Assembly (NCBI RefSeq): GCF_019805165.1
Contig: NZ_RWIJ01000018.1
Span: forward strand, 92,253-129,279
DNA length: 37,027 bases
Direction: 5' to 3'
DNA from: Azospirillum sp. 412522
GTDB lineage: Bacteria > Pseudomonadota > Alphaproteobacteria > Azospirillales > Azospirillaceae
Part shown: piece by piece, positions 24,745 to 31,184 of the stretch
Layout: each line of letters opens with the position of its first letter
Position numbering within the stretch: position 1 is the stretch's first letter
Position numbers and translations under genes: made by a program
Notes under the pieces: generated by a model
Told to the model about the DNA's origin: nothing
Databases searched by the model: none
The model's input: only the letters and a program-made list of their open reading frames with translations

Positions 24745-25124
24745 ACAACCATCTGGCCGATCTTCCCGCCTGGGCCGCGGCCATCGCCGCCCTGCTGCTG
24801 CTGGCCGGCGCCGGGCTGACGCTGATCGGGACCGTCGGGCTGCTGCGCTTCGGCAGCTTCTACCAGCGGGTCCATGCCCCGACGCTCGGCTCGACGCTGG
24901 GGATCGGCTGCATCCTGCTGGCCTCGATGCTGGTCTTCTCGGTCCTGGAATCGCGGGCGATTCTGCACGAACTGCTGATCACCGCCCTGATGGTGGTCAC
25001 CACCCCGATCACCCTGATGCTGCTGGCCCGCGCCGCCCTCTACCGCGACCGCAGCGAAGGCAGCGACGAGGTGCCGCCGCCGCCCTCCAGCCCCGACGCG
25101 CGCCCCCCGGAACCGGCGGAGTAG
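24741..25124 (+). CDS. mrpG: Mrp antiporter subunit G
   Basis: This 127-residue protein has three helices and the MrpG segment TVGLLRFGSFYQRVHAPTLGSTLGIG. The C-terminal 25 residues are Pro/Glu/Ser-rich and hydrophilic. It is the last gene of the antiporter operon and overlaps mrpF by ATGA. The convergent TetR gene ends 14 bases downstream, and no hairpin is seen between them. Confidence 0.94.
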   Translation: MNNHLADLPAWAAAIAALLLLAGAGLTLIGTVGLLRFGSFYQRVHAPTLGSTLGIGCILLASMLVFSVLESRAILHELLITALMVVTTPITLMLLARAALYRDRSEGSDEVPPPPSSPDARPPEPAE

Positions 25125-25138
25125 ACCGTCAGCCGCCC

Positions 25139-25732
25139 TCAGGCGGGCGCCAGCAGGCCGCCGGCCAGGACGCGGAACGCCTCGACCGCCTTGGCCAGGA
25201 CCTCCTGCGGCCGGTCGCTGGCCGCGACCCACAGCGCGGCGTTCAGCGCCGCCCCGTTCAGCAGCCGGGCGGCCGCTTCGGCATCCACCGGCTTGACGGT
25301 GCCTTGCGCGATCAACGCCGTCACGGTTTCCAGGGTGGCCTGAAGGCAGCTGTTCTGGCTGGGCCATTGCGACGGATCGCCGAGGAACGCCGGACCGTCC
25401 AGCAGAACGATGCGCTGCACCTCGGGGTCCAGCGCCATCTCGATGTAGGCGACGCCCTCGGCCAGCAGCCCGTCCCAGTCGTTTGCGGCCCGGGCGCCGA
25501 CCGCCCGCGCCCGCGCGGCCATCTCCGCGTCGATCTGGTCGACGACCGCCTGGAGCAGCCCCCGCTTGTCGCCGAAATTGTGGTAGAGCGCGCCGCGCGT
25601 CAGCCCGGCCTCCGCCGTCAGATCATCCATCGAGGCGGCTGCATAGCCTTTTTCCGAGAAGGCCTTGCGCGCGGACCTGATCAGCTTGGCGCGGGTCTCC
25701 TCCATCATCTCGGAACGTCGTTTCCCGGCCAC
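25139..25732 (-). CDS. TetR-family transcriptional repressor
   Basis: This is a 197-residue regulator from GTG 25732, which has GAGGAGAGG directly upstream. The DNA-binding domain is at about 10-60 (AKLIRSARKAFSEKGYAAAS, then TAEAGLTRGALYHNFGDKRG), with an AcrR/TetR_C type ligand domain after it. A longer reading exists to 25930 but runs through three operator palindromes and has no SD. It is divergent from a RidA-like gene and is the obvious candidate to bind the CATACG-N3-CGTATG sites. The inducer is unknown. Confidence 0.9.
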   Translation of the reverse strand: MAGKRRSEMMEETRAKLIRSARKAFSEKGYAAASMDDLTAEAGLTRGALYHNFGDKRGLLQAVVDQIDAEMAARARAVGARAANDWDGLLAEGVAYIEMALDPEVQRIVLLDGPAFLGDPSQWPSQNSCLQATLETVTALIAQGTVKPVDAEAAARLLNGAALNAALWVAASDRPQEVLAKAVEAFRVLAGGLLAPA

Positions 25733-25752
25733 GGTCCTCTCCTCTCTCTGGG

Positions 25753-25767
25753 CATACGCTCCGTATG
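25753..25767. promoter_or_regulatory. CATACG palindrome, operator copy 1
   Basis: CATACG-CTC-CGTATG is a perfect 6-3-6 inverted repeat, 20 bases upstream of the TetR start. Together with copy 2 it also forms a larger inverted repeat with 15-base arms, because the two spacers are complementary. Confidence 0.75.
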
Positions 25768-25775
25768 TGAGTTGA

Positions 25776-25790
25776 CATACGGAGCGTATG
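25776..25790. promoter_or_regulatory. CATACG palindrome, operator copy 2
   Basis: CATACG-GAG-CGTATG is a perfect inverted repeat, extended by one base each side to ACATACG/CGTATGT. Its centre is 23 bases from copy 1. It overlaps a TTGACA hexamer (25772-25777) on the plus strand that could be the -35 box of the RidA-like gene, so binding here would block RNA polymerase. Confidence 0.75.
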
Positions 25791-25806
25791 TGTGTGATGG
25801 TAATCA

Positions 25807-25821
25807 CATACGGGGCGTATA
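25807..25821. promoter_or_regulatory. CATACG palindrome, operator copy 3
   Basis: CATACG-GGG-CGTATA is the same element with one outer base changed. Its centre is 31 bases from copy 2. It lies about 90 bases before the RidA-like start. The imperfect half-site may give weaker binding. Confidence 0.68.
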
Positions 25822-25910
25822 TCAACTCGCGCCCCGACTGTGAAGCCGGAAGCGGGACGGCCCGCCGCGGCTCACGACCGATCCCCCGTCTGCAAAAAGG
25901 GAAGACAGCC

Positions 25911-26309
25911 ATGGCCCAACGCGAAGCCATCGTTCCGGCAAGCCGCCACGCGCTTTACGAGAAGCACCGCTATTCGGCGGCGATCCGCTCCGGCGATCTT
26001 CTGTTCGTCTCCGGGCAGGTCGGCAGCCGCGCCGACGGATCGCCTGAACCCGACTTCGAAAAACAGGTGCGGCAGGCATTCGACAACCTCGCGACCGTGC
26101 TCAAGGCCGCCGGCTGCACCTTCGAGGACGTCATCGACGTCACCACCTTCCATACCGACCCGGCCGCCCAGTTCGAGACGATCATGGCGGTGCGCGACAC
26201 GGTGGTCGGCGGGCCGCCCTATCCGAACTGGACCGCGGTGGGGGTGACCTGGCTGGCGGGCTTCGACTTCGAGATCAAGGTCATCGCCCGCATTCCCGAA
26301 GCCGCCTGA
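25911..26309 (+). CDS. RidA/YjgF/UK114-family protein lacking the catalytic arginine
   Basis: This 132-residue protein of the Rid family has the usual blocks SGDLLFVSGQVG, VRQAFDNLATVLKAAGCTFEDVI and FEIKVIARI. True RidA enzymes deaminate reactive enamine/imine intermediates and need an arginine in the PxR(S/T) turn (Arg105 of RidA). Here that turn reads YPNWTAVGV, with Trp107 in the arginine position. It therefore belongs to a divergent Rid subgroup and may have another activity. AAGGGAAG lies upstream of the ATG at 25911. It is divergent from a TetR gene across three palindromes, so its expression is probably induced. Confidence 0.85.
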   Translation: MAQREAIVPASRHALYEKHRYSAAIRSGDLLFVSGQVGSRADGSPEPDFEKQVRQAFDNLATVLKAAGCTFEDVIDVTTFHTDPAAQFETIMAVRDTVVGGPPYPNWTAVGVTWLAGFDFEIKVIARIPEAA

Positions 26310-26351
26310 ACGGTTCCCGGCCCCGGTCGCCCGATGTCCGCTTCCGGGCGG

Positions 26352-26777
26352 TCAGCCCCCGGAAGCGGACCGTTCCGCATCCGCCGCGTCGAAGGCCTGA
26401 CGGGAGCGCTCGATCGCCTGCCAGTTCTCCCGGATCCAGCCGGTAAAGCCTTCGAGCGCGGGCAGCATCGTCCTGCCCATCGCCGTCAGCTCATATTCGA
26501 CCCGTGGCGGCACCTCGGCGAAACAGCGGCGCAGCACCAGACCGTCCCGCTCGAGGTTCCGCAGGGTCAGCGTCAGCATCCGCTGCGAGATGTCGGGAAT
26601 GCCGGTCCTGATCTCGGAAAAGCGCAGCGGCCGGACGGGGTCCAGCGCAAGGATGCTCATCACCAGGATCGTCCACTTGTCGCCCAGCCTCGCCAGGACG
26701 CTGTTCGGCGCGCATGGGGTGAGGACCGGCCCTCGCCTGGTTTCCGTGTAGGGGCGGCCGTGGATCATCTTTTCCAA
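26352..26777 (-). CDS. HxlR-family (DUF24) winged-helix regulator
   Basis: This 141-residue regulator has the family features LARLGDKWTILVMSIL, LRFSEIRTGIPDISQRMLTLTLRNLERDGLV and the wing PPRVEYELTAMGR. Cys22 in LTPCAPNSVLARLGDKW sits where redox- and quinone-sensing members (YodB, QorR) keep their reactive cysteine. The TTG at 26777 was taken as the start because GGAGG (26784-26788 on the minus strand) lies 6 bases upstream; the ATG at 26768 would be 15 bases from it. It is divergent from an NmrA-like oxidoreductase, and the pair is similar in layout to regulator/quinone-reductase pairs such as ytfH/qorB. Confidence 0.88.
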   Translation of the reverse strand: MEKMIHGRPYTETRRGPVLTPCAPNSVLARLGDKWTILVMSILALDPVRPLRFSEIRTGIPDISQRMLTLTLRNLERDGLVLRRCFAEVPPRVEYELTAMGRTMLPALEGFTGWIRENWQAIERSRQAFDAADAERSASGG

Positions 26778-26783
26778 GGGTTA

Positions 26784-26788
26784 CCTCC
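26784..26788 (-). promoter_or_regulatory. Ribosome binding site deciding a TTG start
   Basis: Read on the minus strand, GGAGG is followed by 6 bases and then TTG (26777). This near-ideal spacing supports a TTG start for the HxlR-type regulator over the ATG nine bases further on. Confidence 0.65.
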
Positions 26789-26842
26789 CTGTGACCGACA
26801 GACAGAAATGTGCCGTCTTGTGCGTTTTTCATAGCAGTGTCA

Positions 26843-26868
26843 CTTCGTAACCATCAATGGTTACGAAG
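26843..26868. promoter_or_regulatory. 12-2-12 palindromic operator of the HxlR/NmrA pair
   Basis: CTTCGTAACCAT (26843-26854) and ATGGTTACGAAG (26857-26868) are perfect inverted copies around a 2-base centre. The element ends 11 bases before the oxidoreductase ATG and lies 65 bases upstream of the regulator start. HxlR-type regulators bind dyads of about this size, so this is the likely operator. Confidence 0.75.
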
Positions 26869-26879
26869 AGGAACCTTCC

Positions 26880-27800
26880 ATGTCGATGGAAAAGACGGTG
26901 CTGGTGTTCGGCGCGACGGGCCAGCAGGGCGGGGCTGTCGCCCGCGCGCTGCGGAGCAGGGGATGGCTGGTCCGGGCGCTCGTCCGCGATCCCGCTGCCG
27001 AGAAGGCCAGGGCCCTCGAAGCCGCCGGAATCGACCTGCATCGCGGCGACTTTTCCGACAGCGCGTCCGTCGCGGCGGCGATGTCCGGCGTTCATGGGGT
27101 CTTCAGCGTGCAGCCCAGTTCCGGACAGGGGCCCGTGCATGGCATCTCCGACGAACAGGAACTCCGCTACGGCAAGGCCGTCGCCGACCTTTCGCTGGCC
27201 CACGGCGTCCGGCATCTCGTCTACACCTCCGTCGGCGCCGCCGGAAAGGGGCACACCGGCCTCGGCCATTTCGACATGAAGACGGAGATCGAGGATCATA
27301 TCCGGAGCCTCGGCATCCGCAGCACCATCCTGCGGCCGGCGGCCTTCATGGAGATGCTGTTGCTGCCGGGCATGGGCCTCGACCGGGGGACCTATGCGTT
27401 CTTCATGCGCCCCGGTCAGACGATGCAGTGCATTGCGGTCGACGACATCGGGAAGGTCGCCGAGACGGTCTTTTCCGATCCCGAGCGCTTCGGCGGCCGC
27501 ACCATCGAGATCGCCGGGGACGAGATGACCGGGAACGGATTGCAGGACCTCTTCAGCCGGGCCGCAGGCAGGACGATCACCTATCACCGGTTCCCCGACG
27601 GCCTGCTCGAACAGGACAGGCTGCTCGGCCGCCTCGCCGAACTCGTCGACGACGGGCGATGCGCCGGCGCCGCCGACATCCAGGCTCTCCGCCAGGAGTT
27701 CGGAGGCCTGCTGAGCCTGGAGCAATGGCTTTCGGGCCCTGGCCGGCCGCTTTTCGAGGCCGCTTTGGAAGCGCCGGGAGGGACCGTGGCGCTGCGTTAG
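26880..27800 (+). CDS. NmrA-like NAD(P)-binding oxidoreductase
   Basis: This is a 306-residue atypical short-chain dehydrogenase of the NmrA/HSCARG family. The dinucleotide site LVFGATGQQGGAVARAL lies at about 8-24, the cofactor-discriminating strand is followed by Arg (VRALVRDPAAEKA), and the HLVYTSVGAAGKG and ILRPAAFMEMLL segments are typical. The catalytic Tyr-x3-Lys of classical SDRs is not evident. Members act as NADPH sensors or as quinone reductases (QOR2-like). Control by a divergent HxlR regulator with an N-terminal cysteine favours a role in quinone or electrophile stress. The ATG at 26880 has GAGGAA upstream; 26886 is an alternative. Confidence 0.85.
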   Translation: MSMEKTVLVFGATGQQGGAVARALRSRGWLVRALVRDPAAEKARALEAAGIDLHRGDFSDSASVAAAMSGVHGVFSVQPSSGQGPVHGISDEQELRYGKAVADLSLAHGVRHLVYTSVGAAGKGHTGLGHFDMKTEIEDHIRSLGIRSTILRPAAFMEMLLLPGMGLDRGTYAFFMRPGQTMQCIAVDDIGKVAETVFSDPERFGGRTIEIAGDEMTGNGLQDLFSRAAGRTITYHRFPDGLLEQDRLLGRLAELVDDGRCAGAADIQALRQEFGGLLSLEQWLSGPGRPLFEAALEAPGGTVALR

Positions 27801-28027
27801 GCCGGGTTGCGCGAGATCGGCTCCGCGTTCCGTCGCGGGGCCGGGGCTTCGCTCGCCACCACGCTTGCCCCTTTGACCCGCGGGTGGCCATTGTACACAG
27901 TGTTGCTGCGTCAAGGCGAAAGGGTGGCAAGCGGTGCCGCCGCGGTCGGTCAGCCAAAGAAATGGACCACGTCTCTCCATGCAGGGACACAAGGCCCTGA
28001 GAACGGAACCCGGTCCAAGTTGTTGGC

Positions 28028-28420
28028 GTGAAAATGATTGAAGATTTGCCACAAGACCCGCCGGAAAATCCATTGTCGCGCCTGTATGCCCGGAGCCTCG
28101 TCTTGAGCAGGGCTTCCAGGCAGGTGCAGGAGAAGACCGCCGCCATAAGGTTGATGGCGGATGCGGCGCGTGCAAATGCGGAGCGGATGCATGCGAATGC
28201 CGAGGACGCATGCCGGAGAGCGGAGGCGCTGCTGCGAAGCCACAGGATGATCAGGCAGGCCGCGCGCCGTCCGCCGGAAATCCGCGATGATGAGTGGGGA
28301 GACCCCCGTCGGAACGGCGAGATCGGATCGCCAAGGATGGAGCCATGGGACGAAACCGGGGGACGAAACCGGGGGACGGGCGAGGTGGCTGCGCGTCCCG
28401 GTCGCGAAACACCGTACTGA
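28028..28420 (+). CDS. Hypothetical charged helical protein (doubtful)
   Basis: This is a possible 130-residue protein of unknown function. Residues 25-80 are strongly helical and charged (RASRQVQEKTAAIRLMADAARANAERMHANA) with a coiled-coil-like Ala/Leu spacing; the C-terminal 45 residues are Gly/Arg-rich and look disordered. The start is a GTG at 28028 or ATG at 28034, neither with a good SD. The 3' part contains a 13-base unit repeated in tandem (28349-28361 and 28362-28374), so a change in copy number would shift the frame. Base composition is lower in G+C than its neighbours. I recognise no domain; it may be a recent or non-functional frame. Confidence 0.4.
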   Translation: MKMIEDLPQDPPENPLSRLYARSLVLSRASRQVQEKTAAIRLMADAARANAERMHANAEDACRRAEALLRSHRMIRQAARRPPEIRDDEWGDPRRNGEIGSPRMEPWDETGGRNRGTGEVAARPGRETPY

Positions 28421-28743
28421 CAGCCGATCCCGGGGTTTGGCCGAAGATGCCGTAGCTGGCGGAAGTCCCAGGGTAAAGGCCATAGGAAGCAGCACAAGAT
28501 GCGCAGTTGGGTATAGGTCTGCCATCTATAAGTATAGTTGAATCCCGCTTCCCCGGATGTCAGGTTTAAGCGGAGAGAGCGCGCTCTACCACCTTTTGCT
28601 GTCCCCACCTGTACGGATCGGCGAGCAGCAACGCTTCCACGGACGTCGCGCAGCCGATGGCGACGACAAGCGATCCCGCAAGCTCGACTTCGCCCGACAT
28701 CGGGTTTCCCGTCCGCGACCATCAACCCCAGGGGCATTCGACC
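28421..28743. other. Intergenic region upstream of poxB
   Basis: No gene was recognised here. The stretch holds an AT-rich block near 28500-28545 with CTATA-AG-TATAG (28526-28537, a perfect short dyad that contains TATAGT, a good -10 hexamer match) and a 12-base perfect palindrome AGAGCGCGCTCT (28576-28587). These are the best candidates for the poxB promoter and operator. No properly spaced -35 box was found. Confidence 0.4.
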
Positions 28744-30471
28744 ATGACGCAGAAAGTCGCCGACCTGATCACGGACATCCTGCAGGCGACGGGCGTGCGC
28801 CGCATCTACGGCGTCGTCGGCGACAGCCTGAACGGACTGACCGACTCGCTCCGCCGCAAGGGCGGCATCGACTGGGTCCATGTGCGCCACGAGGAGGTCG
28901 CGGCCTTCGCCGCCGGAGCGGAGGCCGCCCTGACCGGCGAACTGGCGGTCTGCGCCGGTTCCTGCGGACCGGGCAATCTCCACCTCATCAACGGACTCTA
29001 CGATTGCCACCGGACGCGCGTGCCGGTGCTGGCCATCGCCGCGCAGATCCCGTCGGCCGAGATCGGCCGCGGCTATTTCCAGGAAACCAAGCCGGAGGAA
29101 CTTTTCCGGGGTTGCAGCGATTTCTGTGAAACCGTCTCGCACCCCTCGCAGCTTCCGGGGGTGCTGGAGGCTGCCGTCCGCAGCGCGCTCGGGCGGCGCA
29201 GCGTCTCCGTCATCGTCATTCCCGGCGACATCGCGCTGGAGGAGTTCGAGTCGCCCTTCTCGGCGCCGGCCGCGCTCGCCATCCGCCGCCCGGTCACGGT
29301 GCCCGCCGCCGAGGACATCGACGCGCTGGCCGACCTGCTGAATGCCGGCAGCCGCGTCACGCTGTTCTGCGGTCGCGGCTGCCAGGGCGCGCACGAGCCG
29401 CTGATCAGGCTGGCGGAGACGCTGAAGGCGCCGATCGTCCATGCGCTGGGCGGCAAGGAGCATGTCGAGTGGGACAACCCCTTCGACGTCGGCCTGACCG
29501 GCATGCTGGGCTTCTCCTCGGGCTACCGGGCGATGATGGAGTGCGACACGCTGCTGATGCTCGGCACGGATTTCCCGTACCGGCAGTTCTATCCGACCGA
29601 CGCCAAAATCGCGCAGGTCGACCTGCGCGCCGAGACCCTCGGCCGCCGCACGACGCTCGACCTCGCGGTGGTCGGCGACGTCAAGGCGACGATCGAGGCG
29701 CTGCTGCCGCGCCTGACGATCAAGACGGACGATACCCACCTCGCCGGCAGCCTCGCCAACTACCGGTCGGCGCGCGAGGGGCTCGACGAGCTCGCCACCG
29801 GCAAGCCGGGCCGCAAGCCGATCCATCCGCAATATCTCACCCGGCTGCTCAGCGAGTGTGCCTCGGACGATGCGGTGTTCACCTTCGACGTCGGCACGCC
29901 GACCGTGTGGGCGGCGCGCTATCTGCGGATGAACGGCCGGCGCCGCATGATCGGCTCGCTGGCGCACGGCTCGATGGCCAACGCGATGCCGCAGGCGATC
30001 GGCGCCCAGGCGGCCTTCCCCGGACGGCAGGTGATCAGCCTGTCGGGCGACGGCGGCTTCTCGATGCTGATGGGCGACTTCCTGACGCTCAACCAGCAGA
30101 AGCTCCCGGTCAAGGTGGTGGTCTACAACAACGGCTCGCTCGGCTTCGTCGCGCTGGAGATGAAGGGGGCCGGATTCCTGGAGACCGGCACCGACCTGCA
30201 GAACCCCGACTTCGCCGCCATGGCGCGGGCGACCGGCGTCCATGCGGTCCGCGTCGAGGATCCGGGCGAGCTCGACTCCGCGATCCAGGACGTGCTCGCC
30301 CATCCGGGGCCGGCGCTGCTCGACGTCGTCGTGGCGCCGCAGGAACTGGCGCTGCCGCCGACCATCGGGCCGGCGCAGGTGAAGGGTTTCGGCCTGTGGG
30401 CCTTGCAGGCGGTGATGAACGGCCGGGGCGACGAGCTGATCGACCTCGCCCGCACCAACCTGCTGCGCTGA
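28744..30471 (+). CDS. poxB: Pyruvate:quinone oxidoreductase (pyruvate dehydrogenase, quinone-dependent)
   Basis: This 575-residue thiamine-diphosphate and FAD enzyme decarboxylates pyruvate to acetate and CO2 and passes electrons to the membrane quinone pool. It aligns along its length with Escherichia coli PoxB (572 residues): GVVGDSLNGLTDSLRRKGGI, catalytic Glu50 in RHEEVAAFAAGAEA, AGSCGPGNLHLINGLYDCHR, the FAD-region FSSGYRAMMECDTLLMLGTDF, the ThDP motif SGDGGFSMLMGDF (434-446, with Asn462-Asn463), and a C-terminal GRGDELIDLARTN that corresponds to the lipid-binding tail. It starts at ATG 28744, with AGGGGC upstream. It stands alone with no operon partner. In enteric bacteria poxB is a stationary-phase gene; regulation here is unknown. 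Confidence 0.95.
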   Translation: MTQKVADLITDILQATGVRRIYGVVGDSLNGLTDSLRRKGGIDWVHVRHEEVAAFAAGAEAALTGELAVCAGSCGPGNLHLINGLYDCHRTRVPVLAIAAQIPSAEIGRGYFQETKPEELFRGCSDFCETVSHPSQLPGVLEAAVRSALGRRSVSVIVIPGDIALEEFESPFSAPAALAIRRPVTVPAAEDIDALADLLNAGSRVTLFCGRGCQGAHEPLIRLAETLKAPIVHALGGKEHVEWDNPFDVGLTGMLGFSSGYRAMMECDTLLMLGTDFPYRQFYPTDAKIAQVDLRAETLGRRTTLDLAVVGDVKATIEALLPRLTIKTDDTHLAGSLANYRSAREGLDELATGKPGRKPIHPQYLTRLLSECASDDAVFTFDVGTPTVWAARYLRMNGRRRMIGSLAHGSMANAMPQAIGAQAAFPGRQVISLSGDGGFSMLMGDFLTLNQQKLPVKVVVYNNGSLGFVALEMKGAGFLETGTDLQNPDFAAMARATGVHAVRVEDPGELDSAIQDVLAHPGPALLDVVVAPQELALPPTIGPAQVKGFGLWALQAVMNGRGDELIDLARTNLLR

Positions 30472-30493
30472 AGGGGGGCCGCCGCCGGGCCGG

Positions 30494-31144
30494 TCAGCTG
30501 ACCAGCCCGGCGGCCAGATTGACGCCCAGCGCCAGCACCGCGGTGTTGAACAGGAAGGACAGGGCGCCGTGCATCAGCACCAGGCGGCGCATGCCGGCGC
30601 CGCGGGTGGTGACGTCGGACACCTGGGCGGTCATGCCGACGGTGAAGCTGAAATAGAGGAATTCCAGATAGTCCGGCGCGTCGTTGCCGGGAAAGTCGAG
30701 GCAGCGGTCCGGCGCGGCCCTGCCGTCCAGCCAGTAGTCATGGGCGTAGTGCTGGGCGAAGAAGACGTGCAGGAAGGTCCAGGACAGCAGGACCGTCACC
30801 CCCGACAGGATCGCCGCCATGCCTTCGTGAGGCGATCCCTTGGCCGACACCAGCTCCGCCCCGATGGCGACGAGCGCGGCGAGGGAGGCGAGCACCGCCC
30901 CGGCCAGCACGCCCCATTTCCCGGGATCGAGCAGCTTGGCCCGGCGGCGCATCGAGGCGATGGTGGCCCGGCTCATCAGGACGCTGGCCAGCAGGATGTA
31001 GGCGGCGACGCCGCAATCCCAGCCGACCAGCAGCGCGGTGGTCGGCCGCAGCCAGGGGGCGGTGCCGGCCCCGGCCAGCAGGGCGATCGCCAGCGCCCCG
31101 CTGAGCGACGGGCGGTTGCGCAGGTGGGTCAGGCTGCGGCGCAT
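30494..31144 (-). CDS. DUF1345 integral membrane protein
   Basis: This is a 216-residue membrane protein with about five helices. The segment PDYLEFLYFSFTVGMTAQVSDV and the C-terminal RRLVLMHGALSFLFNTAVLALGVN are characteristic of DUF1345, a family with no assigned function. It lies 40 bases downstream of the DedA/VTT-ATP-grasp fusion gene on the same strand and could be transcribed with it. No ligand-binding motif can be named. Confidence 0.85.
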   Translation of the reverse strand: MRRSLTHLRNRPSLSGALAIALLAGAGTAPWLRPTTALLVGWDCGVAAYILLASVLMSRATIASMRRRAKLLDPGKWGVLAGAVLASLAALVAIGAELVSAKGSPHEGMAAILSGVTVLLSWTFLHVFFAQHYAHDYWLDGRAAPDRCLDFPGNDAPDYLEFLYFSFTVGMTAQVSDVTTRGAGMRRLVLMHGALSFLFNTAVLALGVNLAAGLVS

Positions 31145-31184
31145 CTCGTTTCCAATGTCGGCGTGCGAGGAACCGCACGCCGGT

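Noticed and set aside
25753..25790. Long inverted repeat read as a terminator
   Set aside because: It lies between two divergent starts, has no T-run, and each half is itself a 6-3-6 palindrome, so an operator pair explains it better.
27807..28031. 74-residue plus-strand frame after the NmrA-like gene
   Set aside because: No SD, no domain and no hydrophobic or helical pattern. Its GTGA overlap with the next frame is probably chance.
27950..28525. 191-residue minus-strand frame opposite the hypothetical gene at 28028
   Set aside because: Composition is rich in Arg, Pro and His without a regular pattern; the plus-strand frame has a more protein-like helical segment, though neither is certain.
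28560..28640. Possible tRNA-like or small RNA structure around the GAGCGCGCTC palindrome
   Set aside because: No acceptor stem, anticodon arm or T-loop consensus could be laid out; only the 12-base palindrome is real.
27577..30303. A 908-residue minus-strand open frame opposite poxB
   Set aside because: No domain is visible and the plus strand encodes PoxB with its catalytic residues intact.
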